A DNA stretch of 58,048 nucleotides, from NCBI GenBank assembly GCA_026996295.1, contig JALWLL010000031.1, positions 1-58,048 of the forward strand. Reading direction: 5' to 3'. The position numbers were made by a program, and so were the translations under genes. Positions 1 through 9,461 of the stretch are shown piece after piece (positions within the stretch are counted from its first letter, which is position 1; the number at the start of each line of letters is the position of its first letter). Origin of the DNA: Sulfurimonas sp. (GTDB taxonomy: Bacteria > Campylobacterota > Campylobacteria > Campylobacterales > Sulfurimonadaceae). The notes below the pieces were generated by a model, which was given only the letters and a program-made list of their open reading frames with translations, ran no database searches and was not told where the DNA came from.

Positions 1-1089
1 AGTTTGTGTAGTTACGTTTCCTTCAAGGTTTGAAATACTCTCTACAAGAGAGGAGATATCTGTTTTTGCTTCGAGGAGTGTTGTATGGGTTGCTTCTGAG
101 AGTTTTCTAATCTCATCGGCAACTACGGCAAAACCTCTTCCATGTTCACCGGCTCGAGCCGCTTCTATGGCAGCATTGAGTGCTAGAAGGTTTGTTTTGT
201 CCGCAATATCAGAGATATTTTGTAATATTTGAAAAATATTGTTGCTTTTGCTTTGCAGTACAACTAACATCTCTTGTGTTTGTTGATTGTGATCTTCATT
301 ACTTTTGTACAGATCTAGTGCCGCACTCAGCGAATCTTTTTCTTTTTGAAGCGTATTCATACTGTTTTGTAGATGAGATATGCTTTTTTGTGTTTGTGTT
401 TTTATATCAGCTATCTGTTGTGTCGCATTATCTTGCGTTTGTAAAGTCTCATTTTTATATTGGGCTAAACGATCTTTTTCAGTTTGTAGGCTGTGTTGTA
501 AGTTTTTGTTCTGAGAGAGAAGTTGATCATTTTCATGTTTTAAAGAATGATACTGCTCTTTGGCATTGGAGAGTTCTTTTTCATAGTGCATTTTCATATC
601 AGTGAGCATAGAATATATTTTTTTCTTTTGAAAAAACAAGAAAAGAGACAATACAGCAAATGCCAAAAGAAATAAAACAAAAACAAGAGAGAGAATGAAA
701 CTGGATTTTTCTTGAGGCTGTATGTTTGAGACCTGCACAAAAAGTGATTGGGCAGTATCTATTATCGCTAGGTAGGAAGTTCTGAGTTGCTCTATCTCTT
801 GTGTGTCAAGAGTGTTGTTGTGTTCATGAAGTCTTGAGAAGAGTTTTAACGTTTCCTTTTGAAGTTGTTGTATCTCTTGGAATTTCGCTTTTTTTTCGAG
901 CAGTGACAGGAGGATTTTTTCATGTGTTGATAATCCTAAATAGTACAAAGAAAGCTTCTCTTGAACACTCAACTTTGCAGATATCTTGTCTATTTGGGTA
1001 GTAAAGTCGTTATAAGCATTTTCCAATGGTGTAACTTCTACAGCATAGAGGTGTATATAACAAAATAAGATGATCAAAAAGTGTTTCAT
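1..1089 (-). CDS. Methyl-accepting chemotaxis protein, 3' end cut by the window edge
   Basis: The minus-strand frame is open from an ATG at 1089-1087 to the left edge (363 codons, no stop). It begins with a signal-like hydrophobic stretch ending near LYAVE, followed by a helical periplasmic stretch of roughly 170 residues. A strong membrane segment ([20 protein letters not shown]) follows, then a long coiled coil and the signalling hairpin tip ([20 protein letters not shown]), which contacts CheA and CheW. No HAMP domain is obvious. It is divergent from the next chemoreceptor across a 106-bp gap. The ligand cannot be read from the sequence. Family assignment is certain; only the C-terminal end of the signalling domain is missing. 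Confidence 0.93.
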   Translation of the reverse strand, partial: MKHFLIILFCYIHLYAVEVTPLENAYNDFTTQIDKISAKLSVQEKLSLYYLGLSTHEKILLSLLEKKAKFQEIQQLQKETLKLFSRLHEHNNTLDTQEIEQLRTSYLAIIDTAQSLFVQVSNIQPQEKSSFILSLVFVLFLLAFAVLSLFLFFQKKKIYSMLTDMKMHYEKELSNAKEQYHSLKHENDQLLSQNKNLQHSLQTEKDRLAQYKNETLQTQDNATQQIADIKTQTQKSISHLQNSMNTLQKEKDSLSAALDLYKSNEDHNQQTQEMLVVLQSKSNNIFQILQNISDIADKTNLLALNAAIEAARAGEHGRGFAVVADEIRKLSEATHTTLLEAKTDISSLVESISNLEGNVTTQT

Positions 1090-1195
1090 AAATGACTGTT
1101 TAGCATTATTTATGCCAGTTTTTTAAGTTAAAAGTAAAATACATAAAGGTACAATGTACAAATTATTACATTTTAATCAAATTTAAGGCTTTTGC

Positions 1196-3052
1196 ATGAG
1201 TATAAAAAATAAGCTGATTGGCGTGATGGCTATCTCTGTTCTTTCTGTGTTGGTCAACATCTATATTGTGAGTTATATGCTGAAGCAGAGTGAACAGTTG
1301 CAAAATACGAAGTTGTCTATTTTTGAGCTCAATAGTGATCTTCAACAACTCAAACAGGATACAAAGAATTTTTTAGAGTATAAAGATGCCAAATATGAAC
1401 AAAGTTTCCAAAAAAAATATAAAAATATTATCAACAGCACAAAAGAGTTTAAGACAGAGCTAGAAGATCTTGGAATAGATACAAGCATAGTAGAACAGTT
1501 GGGGCACAACTTTCTTTTATTTAAAAATAATTTTGAGAGAGTGGTGGATATTCAAAAAACTTTAGGTTATAACAACAAGCAAGGGCTTAAAAAAGCACTC
1601 AACGCTGCTGTTAAAAAAGCAGAGATAAATGCAAAAAGGTTACAAAACCAAGATATATTTTCTATGGTGCTTACACTTAGAAACCTTGAAAAAAGTTTTA
1701 TGCTGACACACAACAAAAAATATGTGAAAAAATTTAAACGCTCCTACAATGCTCTGATCTATTTTATTGATGGTAACTTTAAAAGTGAAACAGATATTAA
1801 AAAAAATTTAGAAAATTATAAAAAAAGTTTTATAGCATTTGCAAAAGCAACGGAGAAAAAAGGTTTAGACTCAAGTAAAGGGATACTTGGTGAAATGAAC
1901 AGTATCTCAGAAAAAAACGAAAAACTTTTCAAAAAGATGCTCGATACCTATTCTCCACTTTTAGAGGATCGTATCTCCTCCTTGGAAACGGTATCTTTGA
2001 TGGTGCAACTTACTTTTGGAGCACTTATGGTGTTTATAATTATACTTCTTATAAACAGTATAGTTTCGCCTATAAAAAGATTGATCGCAACCGCTAAGGA
2101 TCTTACCGGGGGAGATGGTGATCTTACCATCAGACTCGACACAAGCTCCAAAGATGAGATCGCAGAGGCAAACCACTATATTAATGGCTTTATAGAAAAA
2201 GTGCAGACTGTACTTACAGGTGTTATTAGTACATCTTCTGAAAACTCTACTTTGGCTGATCGCTTGGCAAAAGTTGCACATGAGGTTGAAGAGCGTTCAG
2301 AAACTGAAAATAATGAACTTAAAGATGTTGTCAGTGATACGAGTATCATTAAAGAGGATCTGACAAGAGCTATTGCAGAAGCAGAGGTTGGAAAAGAAAA
2401 TATTATTCGCTCAAATACTAATCTGGAAGCTACACAAAAAGATATACTGGTTTTAGTTGACAAGGTGCAAGATAGTTCTGAGTTACAGCTTGAACTTGCC
2501 GGTTCCCTTTCACAACTCTCAGATGATGCAGCACAGGTAAAAGATGTGTTGAATGTTATCTCTGATATCGCTGAGCAAACGAACCTTCTGGCACTCAATG
2601 CTGCCATAGAAGCAGCTCGAGCCGGTGAACATGGGAGAGGATTTGCCGTGGTCGCTGATGAGGTTAGAAAACTGGCAGAGAGAACACAAAAATCACTCAC
2701 AGAGATCAATGCAACGGTCAATGTAATTGTTCAGGCAATTGTTGACAGCTCACAACAGATGAATCAAAACTCTAAAGAGATCGAAGAGCTTGCTGTGATC
2801 TCAACACAGGTTGGAGATAAGATCAATGAAACAGTAAATATTATGTCTCAATCATCTAAAATGTCAGAAGATATTTTGGATGGGTACCGTGATAACGCAC
2901 AAAAAACAGATCGTATTATTGATAAAATTCAACATGTAAGCAGTATCTCTAATGATAATATAGCAAGTATTGATATCGTTGCAAAAGTGAGTAGAAACTT
3001 AAATGAGATGACAGAACAATTACAACTACGCTTACAAGAGTTTAAAGTATAA
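1196..3052 (+). CDS. Membrane methyl-accepting chemotaxis protein with HAMP domain
   Basis: This 618-residue protein has a transmembrane segment near residues 8-28, a helical periplasmic sensor of about 230 residues and a second membrane segment near 268-292. A HAMP linker follows (about 292-345, with the SPIKRLI start), then the cytoplasmic signalling domain. The hairpin tip ([20 protein letters not shown]) lies near residue 465 and marks the CheA/CheW contact. It starts at an ATG with only a weak ribosome site. It probably feeds the CheV-CheA-CheW proteins encoded at 14.7-18.6 kb. The periplasmic region is not a recognisable Cache domain, so the stimulus is unknown. No sign of decay. Confidence 0.95.
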   Translation: MSIKNKLIGVMAISVLSVLVNIYIVSYMLKQSEQLQNTKLSIFELNSDLQQLKQDTKNFLEYKDAKYEQSFQKKYKNIINSTKEFKTELEDLGIDTSIVEQLGHNFLLFKNNFERVVDIQKTLGYNNKQGLKKALNAAVKKAEINAKRLQNQDIFSMVLTLRNLEKSFMLTHNKKYVKKFKRSYNALIYFIDGNFKSETDIKKNLENYKKSFIAFAKATEKKGLDSSKGILGEMNSISEKNEKLFKKMLDTYSPLLEDRISSLETVSLMVQLTFGALMVFIIILLINSIVSPIKRLIATAKDLTGGDGDLTIRLDTSSKDEIAEANHYINGFIEKVQTVLTGVISTSSENSTLADRLAKVAHEVEERSETENNELKDVVSDTSIIKEDLTRAIAEAEVGKENIIRSNTNLEATQKDILVLVDKVQDSSELQLELAGSLSQLSDDAAQVKDVLNVISDIAEQTNLLALNAAIEAARAGEHGRGFAVVADEVRKLAERTQKSLTEINATVNVIVQAIVDSSQQMNQNSKEIEELAVISTQVGDKINETVNIMSQSSKMSEDILDGYRDNAQKTDRIIDKIQHVSSISNDNIASIDIVAKVSRNLNEMTEQLQLRLQEFKV

Positions 3053-3062
3053 AAACTCCCCT

Positions 3063-3323
3063 ATGACATACTTAACGCGTAGTTTTAGCATCGCTTTAGT
3101 GGTGCTAGTATCTCTTTTCTTTTTTCTTGTACTCCATAAAAATAGTTCTGAAGCAGTTCATACAGAGCAGGTACAGGCTCTTTGTGAATTGACACAGCTA
3201 CCGGGCATAGCACTCTCTACTTCATATCTTGAGCATCGCATTTTTTATTATGGTGATTATTCAAACTATATTTATCTTGGCATGACGCCATACAGGTATA
3301 TGGACTTTGTCTATGCCAAATAA
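3063..3323 (+). CDS. Small membrane-anchored periplasmic protein, unknown function
   Basis: An 86-residue protein with one N-terminal hydrophobic segment (about residues 8-26) and a short exported tail containing a single cysteine (ALCEL) and many tyrosines. I do not recognise a family. It starts 10 bp after the chemoreceptor stop and its 3' end overlaps the ABC permease start at 3313, which indicates translational coupling. Together with the next three genes it forms a tight four-gene unit. The likely role is a periplasmic accessory of that transporter, by context only. Confidence 0.7.
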   Translation: MTYLTRSFSIALVVLVSLFFFLVLHKNSSEAVHTEQVQALCELTQLPGIALSTSYLEHRIFYYGDYSNYIYLGMTPYRYMDFVYAK

Positions 3324-4491
3324 AAACTTCATACATTTTTTACTTTTGCTGTTAGTGACATATAGAAACAAGCATATAAGTATCTTTATCATATCAACTG
3401 TTGTCGTGGCTTTGCTGGCATCACTTTTTTTTATTTCGACTTCTATAAAAAAAGAGATCGACCTTACACTCGATGCTCAAGCAGATTTTGTCGTGCAAAG
3501 ATATGAAGCCGGAAAAGCTCTTAGTACACCTGAGAGCTGGATAGATGAGTTTACACAGATAAATGGTGTTGAAAATGTCTCAGCACGTGTTTACGGTGTT
3601 CACTTTTTTGAGCCTGCTGAGGAGTACTTTTTAATTGTAGGCATCGATTTTTTTGATGAGCACACTACTCAGGCACTACAAAAGTTGATCAATTCCATAG
3701 ATGTAGATAAATTTTTAAGTAAAAAAAACATGATCATAGGGGAGGGTGTCAAAGAGCTTTTGGATTATTACCATTATTTCGATTACTATATCTTTAGACC
3801 GCCTGATCGCGGAAAAGAAAAAGTGTATATTTATGACGTTTTACCAAAAGAGACACAGATCATTTCAAATGACATTATTTTTATGGATATAGATGAAGCA
3901 CGTAAAGTTTTGGGTGTTGAAGATGGTTATGTTACTGACATAGTTCTTAATATTGCAAACCCTTTAGAGGTACAAACAATTAAAAGAAAGTTGATTATCT
4001 CACATTTTAATATGCGGATCATAGAAAAAAGTGCTATGAAAAGATATTATGCAAATCTTTTCAACTATAAAGGGGGTATCTTTTTAATTTTTTATATAGT
4101 GATCTTAATGACTTTTTTTCTTATCTTATACCAAAGGTACTCAATGATCAGCCATGTTGACGCTAAAGAGATTGCCATATTGCGTTTGGTTGGTTGGAGG
4201 ATCAATGAAGTGATATGGCTAAAGGTCGGTGAAAACTTTTTGGTGGCATTGTTTGCGTATTTACTTGGTGTGATTCTTGCATATGTATTTGTATTTTATC
4301 TAAATGCACCACTTCTAAGAGATATATTTTTAGGAAGTCAAAACCTCGCCCATAGTGCCGGCTTTATAGCAAATATAAATATGGAAGTGCTTGGATTGAT
4401 ATTTTTGCTTTTTGTTATCCCTTTTATTGTTGCCATACTTGTTCCTGTCTGGCGGGTAGCAATGAAAGAACCCGTGGAGGTGATGCGTTGA
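3313..4491 (+). CDS. MacB/FtsX-type ABC transporter permease
   Basis: A 392-residue inner-membrane protein with the FtsX/MacB layout: an N-terminal membrane segment (about 18-40), a periplasmic domain of about 200 residues, then three membrane segments in the C-terminal third. The tail is typical of the family (PVWRVAMKEPVEVMR). An upstream in-frame TTG at 3307 is possible, but the ATG at 3313 is the more likely start. The gene overlaps the small protein before it and the ATPase after it. Such permeases usually move lipoproteins, peptides or metals mechanically across the periplasm; the substrate here is unknown. Confidence 0.85.
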   Translation: MPNKNFIHFLLLLLVTYRNKHISIFIISTVVVALLASLFFISTSIKKEIDLTLDAQADFVVQRYEAGKALSTPESWIDEFTQINGVENVSARVYGVHFFEPAEEYFLIVGIDFFDEHTTQALQKLINSIDVDKFLSKKNMIIGEGVKELLDYYHYFDYYIFRPPDRGKEKVYIYDVLPKETQIISNDIIFMDIDEARKVLGVEDGYVTDIVLNIANPLEVQTIKRKLIISHFNMRIIEKSAMKRYYANLFNYKGGIFLIFYIVILMTFFLILYQRYSMISHVDAKEIAILRLVGWRINEVIWLKVGENFLVALFAYLLGVILAYVFVFYLNAPLLRDIFLGSQNLAHSAGFIANINMEVLGLIFLLFVIPFIVAILVPVWRVAMKEPVEVMR

Positions 4492-5156
4492 TAGTTATGA
4501 AAAATGTATCCAAGAGTTTTACACACGCTTCACAAGAGATGTTTCATGCACTGCACAATATTACTTTACTCATAGAAGATGGGCAATGTGTAGTGCTTAG
4601 CGGCATCAGCGGAAGTGGAAAATCAACCCTGCTTTCTATTGTGGGAGCAATTATGCGCCCCACAAGCGGTAGCGTTGAGATAGATGGAAACAATATTGTA
4701 AGTTTCTCTGATTATCATCTTTCCCATTATAGAAACAAGACTATAGGGTATGTGACACAGTCTTTTCATCTGTTTGAGAGCTTAAGTGTAAGAGACAACC
4801 TGCTTGCACCCTTGGTTATCAATGATCTTTCATCATCAAAAATTGAGAATATGATTGAGAGTGCCCTAAAACAAGCAAATATACTGCATAAGGCAAATAA
4901 AAAAGTTTTTACCCTCTCGGGTGGTGAAAAGCAGCGTTGTCTTATTGCAAGAGCTTTGGTGAATGATCCTTCTATTATACTTTGTGATGAACCTACGGCA
5001 AGTTTGGATAAAAAGAACTCTTTAGAGTTTATTGAGATCATAAGAACTTTACACAAGCTTGGCAAAACTATCATCATTGCAACACATGATCCGCTTTTTG
5101 AAGAACTGGATTGTGTGGATAGATTTTATAAAATGAATGAGGGCACAATTGAGTGA
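4488..5156 (+). CDS. LolD/MacB-type ABC transporter ATPase
   Basis: A 222-residue ATPase with Walker A (GISGSGKST, near residue 38), signature LSGGEKQR (near 140) and Walker B ILCDEPTAS (near 163). Its length and sequence are typical of the LolD/FtsE group that partners FtsX-like permeases. The TTG at 4488 is favoured over the ATG at 4497 because GGAGG at 4476-4480 sits seven bases before it. It overlaps the permease stop, so the two are almost certainly made together. It energises the exporter from the cytoplasmic face. Confidence 0.93.
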   Translation: MIVMKNVSKSFTHASQEMFHALHNITLLIEDGQCVVLSGISGSGKSTLLSIVGAIMRPTSGSVEIDGNNIVSFSDYHLSHYRNKTIGYVTQSFHLFESLSVRDNLLAPLVINDLSSSKIENMIESALKQANILHKANKKVFTLSGGEKQRCLIARALVNDPSIILCDEPTASLDKKNSLEFIEIIRTLHKLGKTIIIATHDPLFEELDCVDRFYKMNEGTIE

Positions 5157-6102
5157 TATTTTACTTTCACTAGAGGTAAGTGTACTCCTCTTTAGCCAGT
5201 TTGTATTATTTTTTATACTTAGTGTTGCTTGTTTGTATGCACTAAAAATCTTATTTCATTATAAAAAAGGGGCAACAACTGCTTTACAATATACTCTTGA
5301 AAAGCACTCATACCTTGTTATTGTAATCATACAGGTTGTTTTACTCATTAAGATCTTGCTAGTACCCTTTTTTACATATACTCTCAATGAACTTTCTACT
5401 ATTGTACCCGGTGCTATGTGTGGAGCCGGAGTACTAAATTCCAATGATTATGGCGAAATGACACTTTTTTTAAAACTTATCGTCATAATGCTTGCTTTAT
5501 TGTGGATGGTGTTAAACAAACAAGATCAAAAAGTTCCTCGAAGCCCTTATTTTACATATAAACTATGGTTTTTTCTTTTTATCTATGTGATGTTTTTAAT
5601 AGAATTGTTTTTAGAAGTCAAATTTTTCACCACCTTAAGTACAGCAGAACCTGTATCTTGTTGTTCTAGTATATATACACAAAATAATGAGTCTAAAAAT
5701 ATTCTTTTGTCATTATCTTTTTTTCAGCTGCTAGGAGTATTTTACCTAGTATATATAGGTATAGTAGTAAGTGCATTAGTGAAAAATAAAGTTTTGTTGT
5801 TGATAAGCAGCATACTCTTTGTGTATATCGCTTACTATACAGTTATATATGATTTTGGGATCTATATTTACGAGCTTCCCACCCATAAATGTCCGTTTTG
5901 TATGTTGCAGTCTGATTATTATTATGTAGGTTATTTTATATTTTCCTCTTTGTTCATTGCAACATTTTATGCCTTTGCCACGGTGGTGTATCCATTTGTG
6001 AAATTTGATTATAAACGCATAATATTTTGGTATAGTATTTTTATTTTCTTTACTTCGTTACCTTTTGTTATATATATAGTGAAAAATGGTACTTTATTAT
6101 AA
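5149..6102 (+). CDS. Polytopic membrane protein with conserved-looking cysteine motifs
   Basis: About 317 residues with roughly eight hydrophobic segments. Cysteines occur as MCGAG near residue 90, SCCSS near 172 and a CPFC pair (HKCPFCMLQ) near 245, each in a predicted loop. Paired cysteines of this kind suggest thiol redox or metal/haem binding outside the membrane. The TTG at 5149 is preferred to the ATG at 5137 because GAGGG at 5139-5143 is well placed and the start overlaps the ATPase stop. I do not know the family. It is the last gene of the ABC unit and is followed by redox genes, so a role in cofactor or metal handling is an inference. Confidence 0.75.
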   Translation: MSDILLSLEVSVLLFSQFVLFFILSVACLYALKILFHYKKGATTALQYTLEKHSYLVIVIIQVVLLIKILLVPFFTYTLNELSTIVPGAMCGAGVLNSNDYGEMTLFLKLIVIMLALLWMVLNKQDQKVPRSPYFTYKLWFFLFIYVMFLIELFLEVKFFTTLSTAEPVSCCSSIYTQNNESKNILLSLSFFQLLGVFYLVYIGIVVSALVKNKVLLLISSILFVYIAYYTVIYDFGIYIYELPTHKCPFCMLQSDYYYVGYFIFSSLFIATFYAFATVVYPFVKFDYKRIIFWYSIFIFFTSLPFVIYIVKNGTLL

Positions 6103-6162
6103 AAAAGTTATCAAAAAAAAGTACAATGTGATAAAATAGTGTTAATTTAAAAGGAGTTGAAA

Positions 6163-7185
6163 ATGATTCGTACATTAGTATTGAGCGCATTGGTTGCAAC
6201 ATTGGCAATTACAAGTGTATCTGCAACAGAGGATATGAGTAAGTGGTTACGTCCTAGTGAGGTGCCACAGCCTAAAAATAATAAACTGACACCGGAGAGA
6301 ATAGAGCTGGGAAAATTGTTGTACTTTGACACAAGACTCTCCTCCTCTGGTGAGGTTTCATGTGCAACCTGTCACCATCCAAAACGTGGCTGGACTGATG
6401 AAAAGCCAACAGCAAAAGCGGTGGGAGTAGAAGGGCGTGTAGGACCTAGAAATTCACCTGTAGTACTCAATACGGCATATCAAAATCGTCAGTTTTGGGA
6501 TGGAAGAGTAAGAACTCTTGAGCAGCAGGCGCTTGGTCCGATAGAGGCGGATGTTGAGATGAACATGCCTTTGGATGTGTTACTTCCAAAACTTAGAAAC
6601 ATTAAAGGCTATGTGGATCTTTTTGAAAAAGCGTATCCTGGAGAGGGTATAACAGAGAAGACATTGGCAAAAGCGATAGCTTCTTTTGAGAGAACGGTGG
6701 TCTCTACAGAGTCTCCATTTGATAAATATGCAAAGGGTGATAAACATGCTATCTCTGATAAAGCCAAAGAAGGTTTTGATCTTTTTACAGGTAAAGCCGG
6801 ATGTGTAAACTGTCATGACGGATTTAATTTTACAGATGGAAGTTTTCACAATATTGGTCTTTATGATGGTGAACTTCAAGGAAAAGAGTTGGGTCGGTAT
6901 CTTGTGAAAATGAGAGCTGCCTGGTATGGTGTCATGAAAACACCGACACTTCGTGATGTGGCAAAATCATTTCCATATTTTCATGATGGAAGTGTAAAAA
7001 CTTTAGAAGAAGCAACAGCTATTTGTGCAGGTGGCGGCCGTTTTGAGCATAATGTAAAAAATAAGTCTTTATCTATAGTGGATAGACATCTGACAAAAGA
7101 AGAGATAGATAAAGTCGTTGCTTTTATGCATACCTTAACAGGTCCGGATATGGATCTTACAATACCAACAAAATTTCCACAATAA
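6163..7185 (+). CDS. Di-haem cytochrome c peroxidase
   Basis: A 340-residue periplasmic enzyme of the CcpA/MauG family that reduces hydrogen peroxide using electrons from small periplasmic donors. It has a signal peptide ending near VSATE and two haem motifs, CATCH (near residue 66) and CVNCH (near 208). The expected conserved stretches are present (RNSPVVLNTAY, FWDGR, KTPTLRDVA). The ATG at 6163 is chosen over a TTG at 6157 because AAGGAG lies six bases upstream of it. The gene directly downstream encodes a cupredoxin, a plausible electron donor. Confidence 0.95.
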   Translation: MIRTLVLSALVATLAITSVSATEDMSKWLRPSEVPQPKNNKLTPERIELGKLLYFDTRLSSSGEVSCATCHHPKRGWTDEKPTAKAVGVEGRVGPRNSPVVLNTAYQNRQFWDGRVRTLEQQALGPIEADVEMNMPLDVLLPKLRNIKGYVDLFEKAYPGEGITEKTLAKAIASFERTVVSTESPFDKYAKGDKHAISDKAKEGFDLFTGKAGCVNCHDGFNFTDGSFHNIGLYDGELQGKELGRYLVKMRAAWYGVMKTPTLRDVAKSFPYFHDGSVKTLEEATAICAGGGRFEHNVKNKSLSIVDRHLTKEEIDKVVAFMHTLTGPDMDLTIPTKFPQ

Positions 7186-7200
7186 TCAAGGAGAGATACA

Positions 7201-7506
7201 ATGAAGAAAATATTATTAGTTGCCGTTTTAGCAGCGAGTACACTTTTTAGTGCAGATCATGTTATAGATCAAAAAGGGAAGACCTTTATTCCTCACGAGA
7301 TCACTGTGGCAGTAGGGGATACACTGATATTTAAAAATTCTGACCCATTCGCACACAATGCATACACTGATGATGAAGCAAATGAATTTGATATCGGGAT
7401 GCAATCTCCAGGGACAAATGCAAGTGTGACTGTAAAATCAGCCGGAACATTTAGTGTAGAGTGTGCGATCCATCCAAATATGCTTTTGGAAGTTACCGCC
7501 AAATAA
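7201..7506 (+). CDS. Cupredoxin (plastocyanin-like type 1 copper protein)
   Basis: A 101-residue exported protein with a signal peptide ending near LFSADH and a single blue-copper domain. The copper ligands are visible: a histidine in DPFAHNAY and the C-terminal cluster C-x2-H-x2-M (CAIHPNM). It starts 15 bp after the peroxidase stop and is followed by a good terminator, so the two genes probably form one transcript. Electron delivery to the peroxidase is the simplest role, inferred from adjacency. Confidence 0.92.
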   Translation: MKKILLVAVLAASTLFSADHVIDQKGKTFIPHEITVAVGDTLIFKNSDPFAHNAYTDDEANEFDIGMQSPGTNASVTVKSAGTFSVECAIHPNMLLEVTAK

Positions 7507-7515
7507 ACAATAAAG

Positions 7516-7538
7516 AGGATGCTTAGTTCATCCTTTTT
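7516..7538 (+). terminator. Intrinsic terminator after peroxidase-cupredoxin pair
   Basis: AGGATG (7516-7521) pairs with CATCCT (7529-7534) around a seven-base loop and leads into a run of T. Four further A/G-T pairs extend the stem. It lies just after the cupredoxin stop. Confidence 0.75.
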
Positions 7539-7554
7539 CACTGCAGGAGTGCTC

Positions 7555-7859
7555 ATGAAATTTTTTTATATTTTTAATACAGTTTATAGTTCTCTTTGCC
7601 GATACAACAAAGTTTGAAATAGGGGAAAAACTTTATTTGCAAACTTGTGTTTCTCGTCATGGAGAAGATGAAAAGTACAAATACGACTACGCCTTATTGT
7701 AAAGCCACGAAATTTCAGTAAAACAATCTTAAATGAAGAACAAACATATAAGAATATAAAAAAAAGAGGCTAGGTCAGGTTGGTCACCTAAGTATGATGA
7801 CTATACCATTAAACCTGATATTGGATATATCAATGAAAAATTAAAAAAAGGTGAACAAT
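7555..7859 (+). pseudogene. Decayed monohaem cytochrome c
   Basis: This stretch between the cupredoxin and the diheme cytochrome reads as a broken relative of the next gene. One frame gives a haem-like site in which the second cysteine is arginine (CVSRHG instead of CxxCH), then a stop. A shifted frame continues with VKPRNFSKTILNEEQ, matching VKPRKLSKTILTQEQ of the downstream gene, and ends at another stop. The remainder recalls the PTWKKKY-type C-terminal part of the same domain. Frameshifts, a stop and the lost haem cysteine make a functional product unlikely. It probably arose by duplication of a neighbouring cytochrome domain. Confidence 0.8.
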
Positions 7860-8565
7860 GAAAAGAGTAATAAGCACTTTGGTTTTAGTATCTTTGTCTT
7901 TATACGGATCTTCACATAAAGAAGATGAACGCTATAGGATAGGAAAAGCTGTTTATGAGGAGACTTGTATTAGCTGCCATGGAGTTGACGGCAACACGAA
8001 TCCCAATATGCAACTAGTCGTTAAACCAAGAAAGTTGAGTAAAACTATTTTAACGCAGGAGCAGTCTGTTAAAATCATATCAGAAGGGGCTCATTATTGG
8101 GGAGCTCACACAGATATTATGCCCGCTTGGAAGTATGTGTATGATAAAGAGCAGATAGAAGCTGTGGCATATTTTATCTCTAAAGAGTTTAATGCAAACA
8201 GAGACGCAAAGGTGCAGAAGCTTTTGAATGAATCTCAAAAAGTTACACAAAACGATAAAAAGAACATGTTAAAAGTTGGAGAGAAGATATTTAAAAGGAA
8301 TTGTAGTTTGTGTCACGGTAAAACAGGCAATGGCCAAAGTGAGTATGTTGAAAAATCAAAATCTTCAAACATTTTTATATACCCATATAATTTGACCAGA
8401 ACGCTTTTAACGCAAGAGCAAATATTTCTTTATGCAAAATTTGGCGGTCATTATTGGGGAACTTATAAAGATGATATGCCAACTTGGAAAAAGAAGTATA
8501 ACGATATCAAGTTGAAATCAGTTGCAAAATATGTCAAAGAAAAGATCGTTCAAATCAAAGAGTAG
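7858..8565 (+). CDS. Diheme c-type cytochrome with two tandem domains
   Basis: A 235-residue exported protein with a signal peptide in the first 18 residues and two cytochrome c domains, each with one haem site: CISCHG (near residue 37) and CSLCHG (near 150). The two halves are internal repeats: each has a K/N-L-S/T-K/R-T-LLTQEQ-like segment, an HYWG motif and a methionine-containing MPxWK segment that could give the distal haem ligand. It most likely carries electrons in the periplasm. Its ATG overlaps the end of the upstream pseudogene, and a terminator follows it. Confidence 0.92.
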   Translation: MKRVISTLVLVSLSLYGSSHKEDERYRIGKAVYEETCISCHGVDGNTNPNMQLVVKPRKLSKTILTQEQSVKIISEGAHYWGAHTDIMPAWKYVYDKEQIEAVAYFISKEFNANRDAKVQKLLNESQKVTQNDKKNMLKVGEKIFKRNCSLCHGKTGNGQSEYVEKSKSSNIFIYPYNLTRTLLTQEQIFLYAKFGGHYWGTYKDDMPTWKKKYNDIKLKSVAKYVKEKIVQIKE

Positions 8566-8597
8566 GTCAGGCTATTTGAATGCTTCAAAAGTATCTT

Positions 8598-8618
8598 AGG
8601 TGTTAAGTCACCTTTTTT
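8598..8618 (+). terminator. Intrinsic terminator after diheme cytochrome
   Basis: AGGTG (8598-8602) pairs with CACCT (8609-8613) around a six-base loop and is followed by a run of six T. It lies between the cytochrome stop and surE. The stem is short. Confidence 0.6.
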
Positions 8619-8684
8619 AAAACATTAATGCTAAAATACACTTCTAAAATAAAAAAAGTACTCCCATAAGGGTAAGGACAATAT

Positions 8685-9461
8685 TTGAGTTATACAATTT
8701 TAGTAACAAATGACGATGGCTATGAAGCGAAAGGGCTGTTAAGTTTAGTAGAGGCGCTAAGGCAGCTGGAAGATGTGCGTGTGGTCGTTGTTGCACCTGC
8801 CAATGAAAAATCTGCCTGTGGACACTCTTTGACACTTGTTCGTCCACTTCGATTTGTAAGTGTTGATGATGATTTTTATAAGCTTGATGATGGAACACCG
8901 AGTGATTGTGTCTATTTGTCTTTGAGTTCCATATTTGGTGATAGTAAACCGGATCTGCTTGTCAGCGGTATCAACCGAGGTTCCAATATGGGTGAAGATA
9001 TTACATACTCAGGAACGGCAGCGGGAGCAATGGAGGGTGTGCTCCATGATATCCCCTCTATCGCAATCTCTCAAGTTATGGATTTTACCAACCCTGATGG
9101 AGATTTTTCCTTGGCATCTAAAACAATTAAAGAGATCGTACTAAAAATAAAAAACGGTACTTTTCCTCTCCCTCATCGAGAGTTTTTAAATATCAACATA
9201 CCTCCAGAAGTTCAAGAAGCAAAAATGAAAGTGACCTATGCAGGGTACCGGTTTTATGCGAATGATTCCCATATGCATAGAAACCCACGTGGAGAAGAAC
9301 ACTATTGGCTTGGGCTGCACCCTTTGGCATTTCGCCCAAGAGAGGGACAAGAAGGTTTAAGTGATTATGAGGCAATAGAGTCAGGGTTTATTTCAATCAC
9401 ACCCATACAGCTGGATATGAGTGCATATAAAAGTATGTCAAAGCTACAAGAGTGGCTATGA
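8685..9461 (+). CDS. surE: 5'/3'-nucleotidase SurE
   Basis: A 258-residue cytoplasmic metal-dependent nucleotidase that dephosphorylates nucleoside monophosphates. The family start (LVTNDDGY, metal-binding aspartates) lies at residues 6-13, and the SGINRGSNMG and YSGTAAGAMEG signatures follow near 90-115. Length is normal. Translation begins at TTG 8685, with AAGGA at 8674-8678 six bases upstream and the NDDG motif at the usual distance. Its stop overlaps the tcdA start, as in a coupled pair. Confidence 0.97.
   Translation: MSYTILVTNDDGYEAKGLLSLVEALRQLEDVRVVVVAPANEKSACGHSLTLVRPLRFVSVDDDFYKLDDGTPSDCVYLSLSSIFGDSKPDLLVSGINRGSNMGEDITYSGTAAGAMEGVLHDIPSIAISQVMDFTNPDGDFSLASKTIKEIVLKIKNGTFPLPHREFLNINIPPEVQEAKMKVTYAGYRFYANDSHMHRNPRGEEHYWLGLHPLAFRPREGQEGLSDYEAIESGFISITPIQLDMSAYKSMSKLQEWL

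Noticed and set aside
2176-2721. Long minus-strand open frame inside the chemoreceptor gene
   Set aside because: It is the antisense shadow of the conserved signalling domain, with serine-rich low-information protein.
6108-6134. TTATCA...TGATAA upstream of the peroxidase gene as an FNR-type site
   Set aside because: The 15-base spacer does not fit FNR/CRP sites and the right arm overlaps the likely -10 region; chance in A+T-rich DNA is likely.
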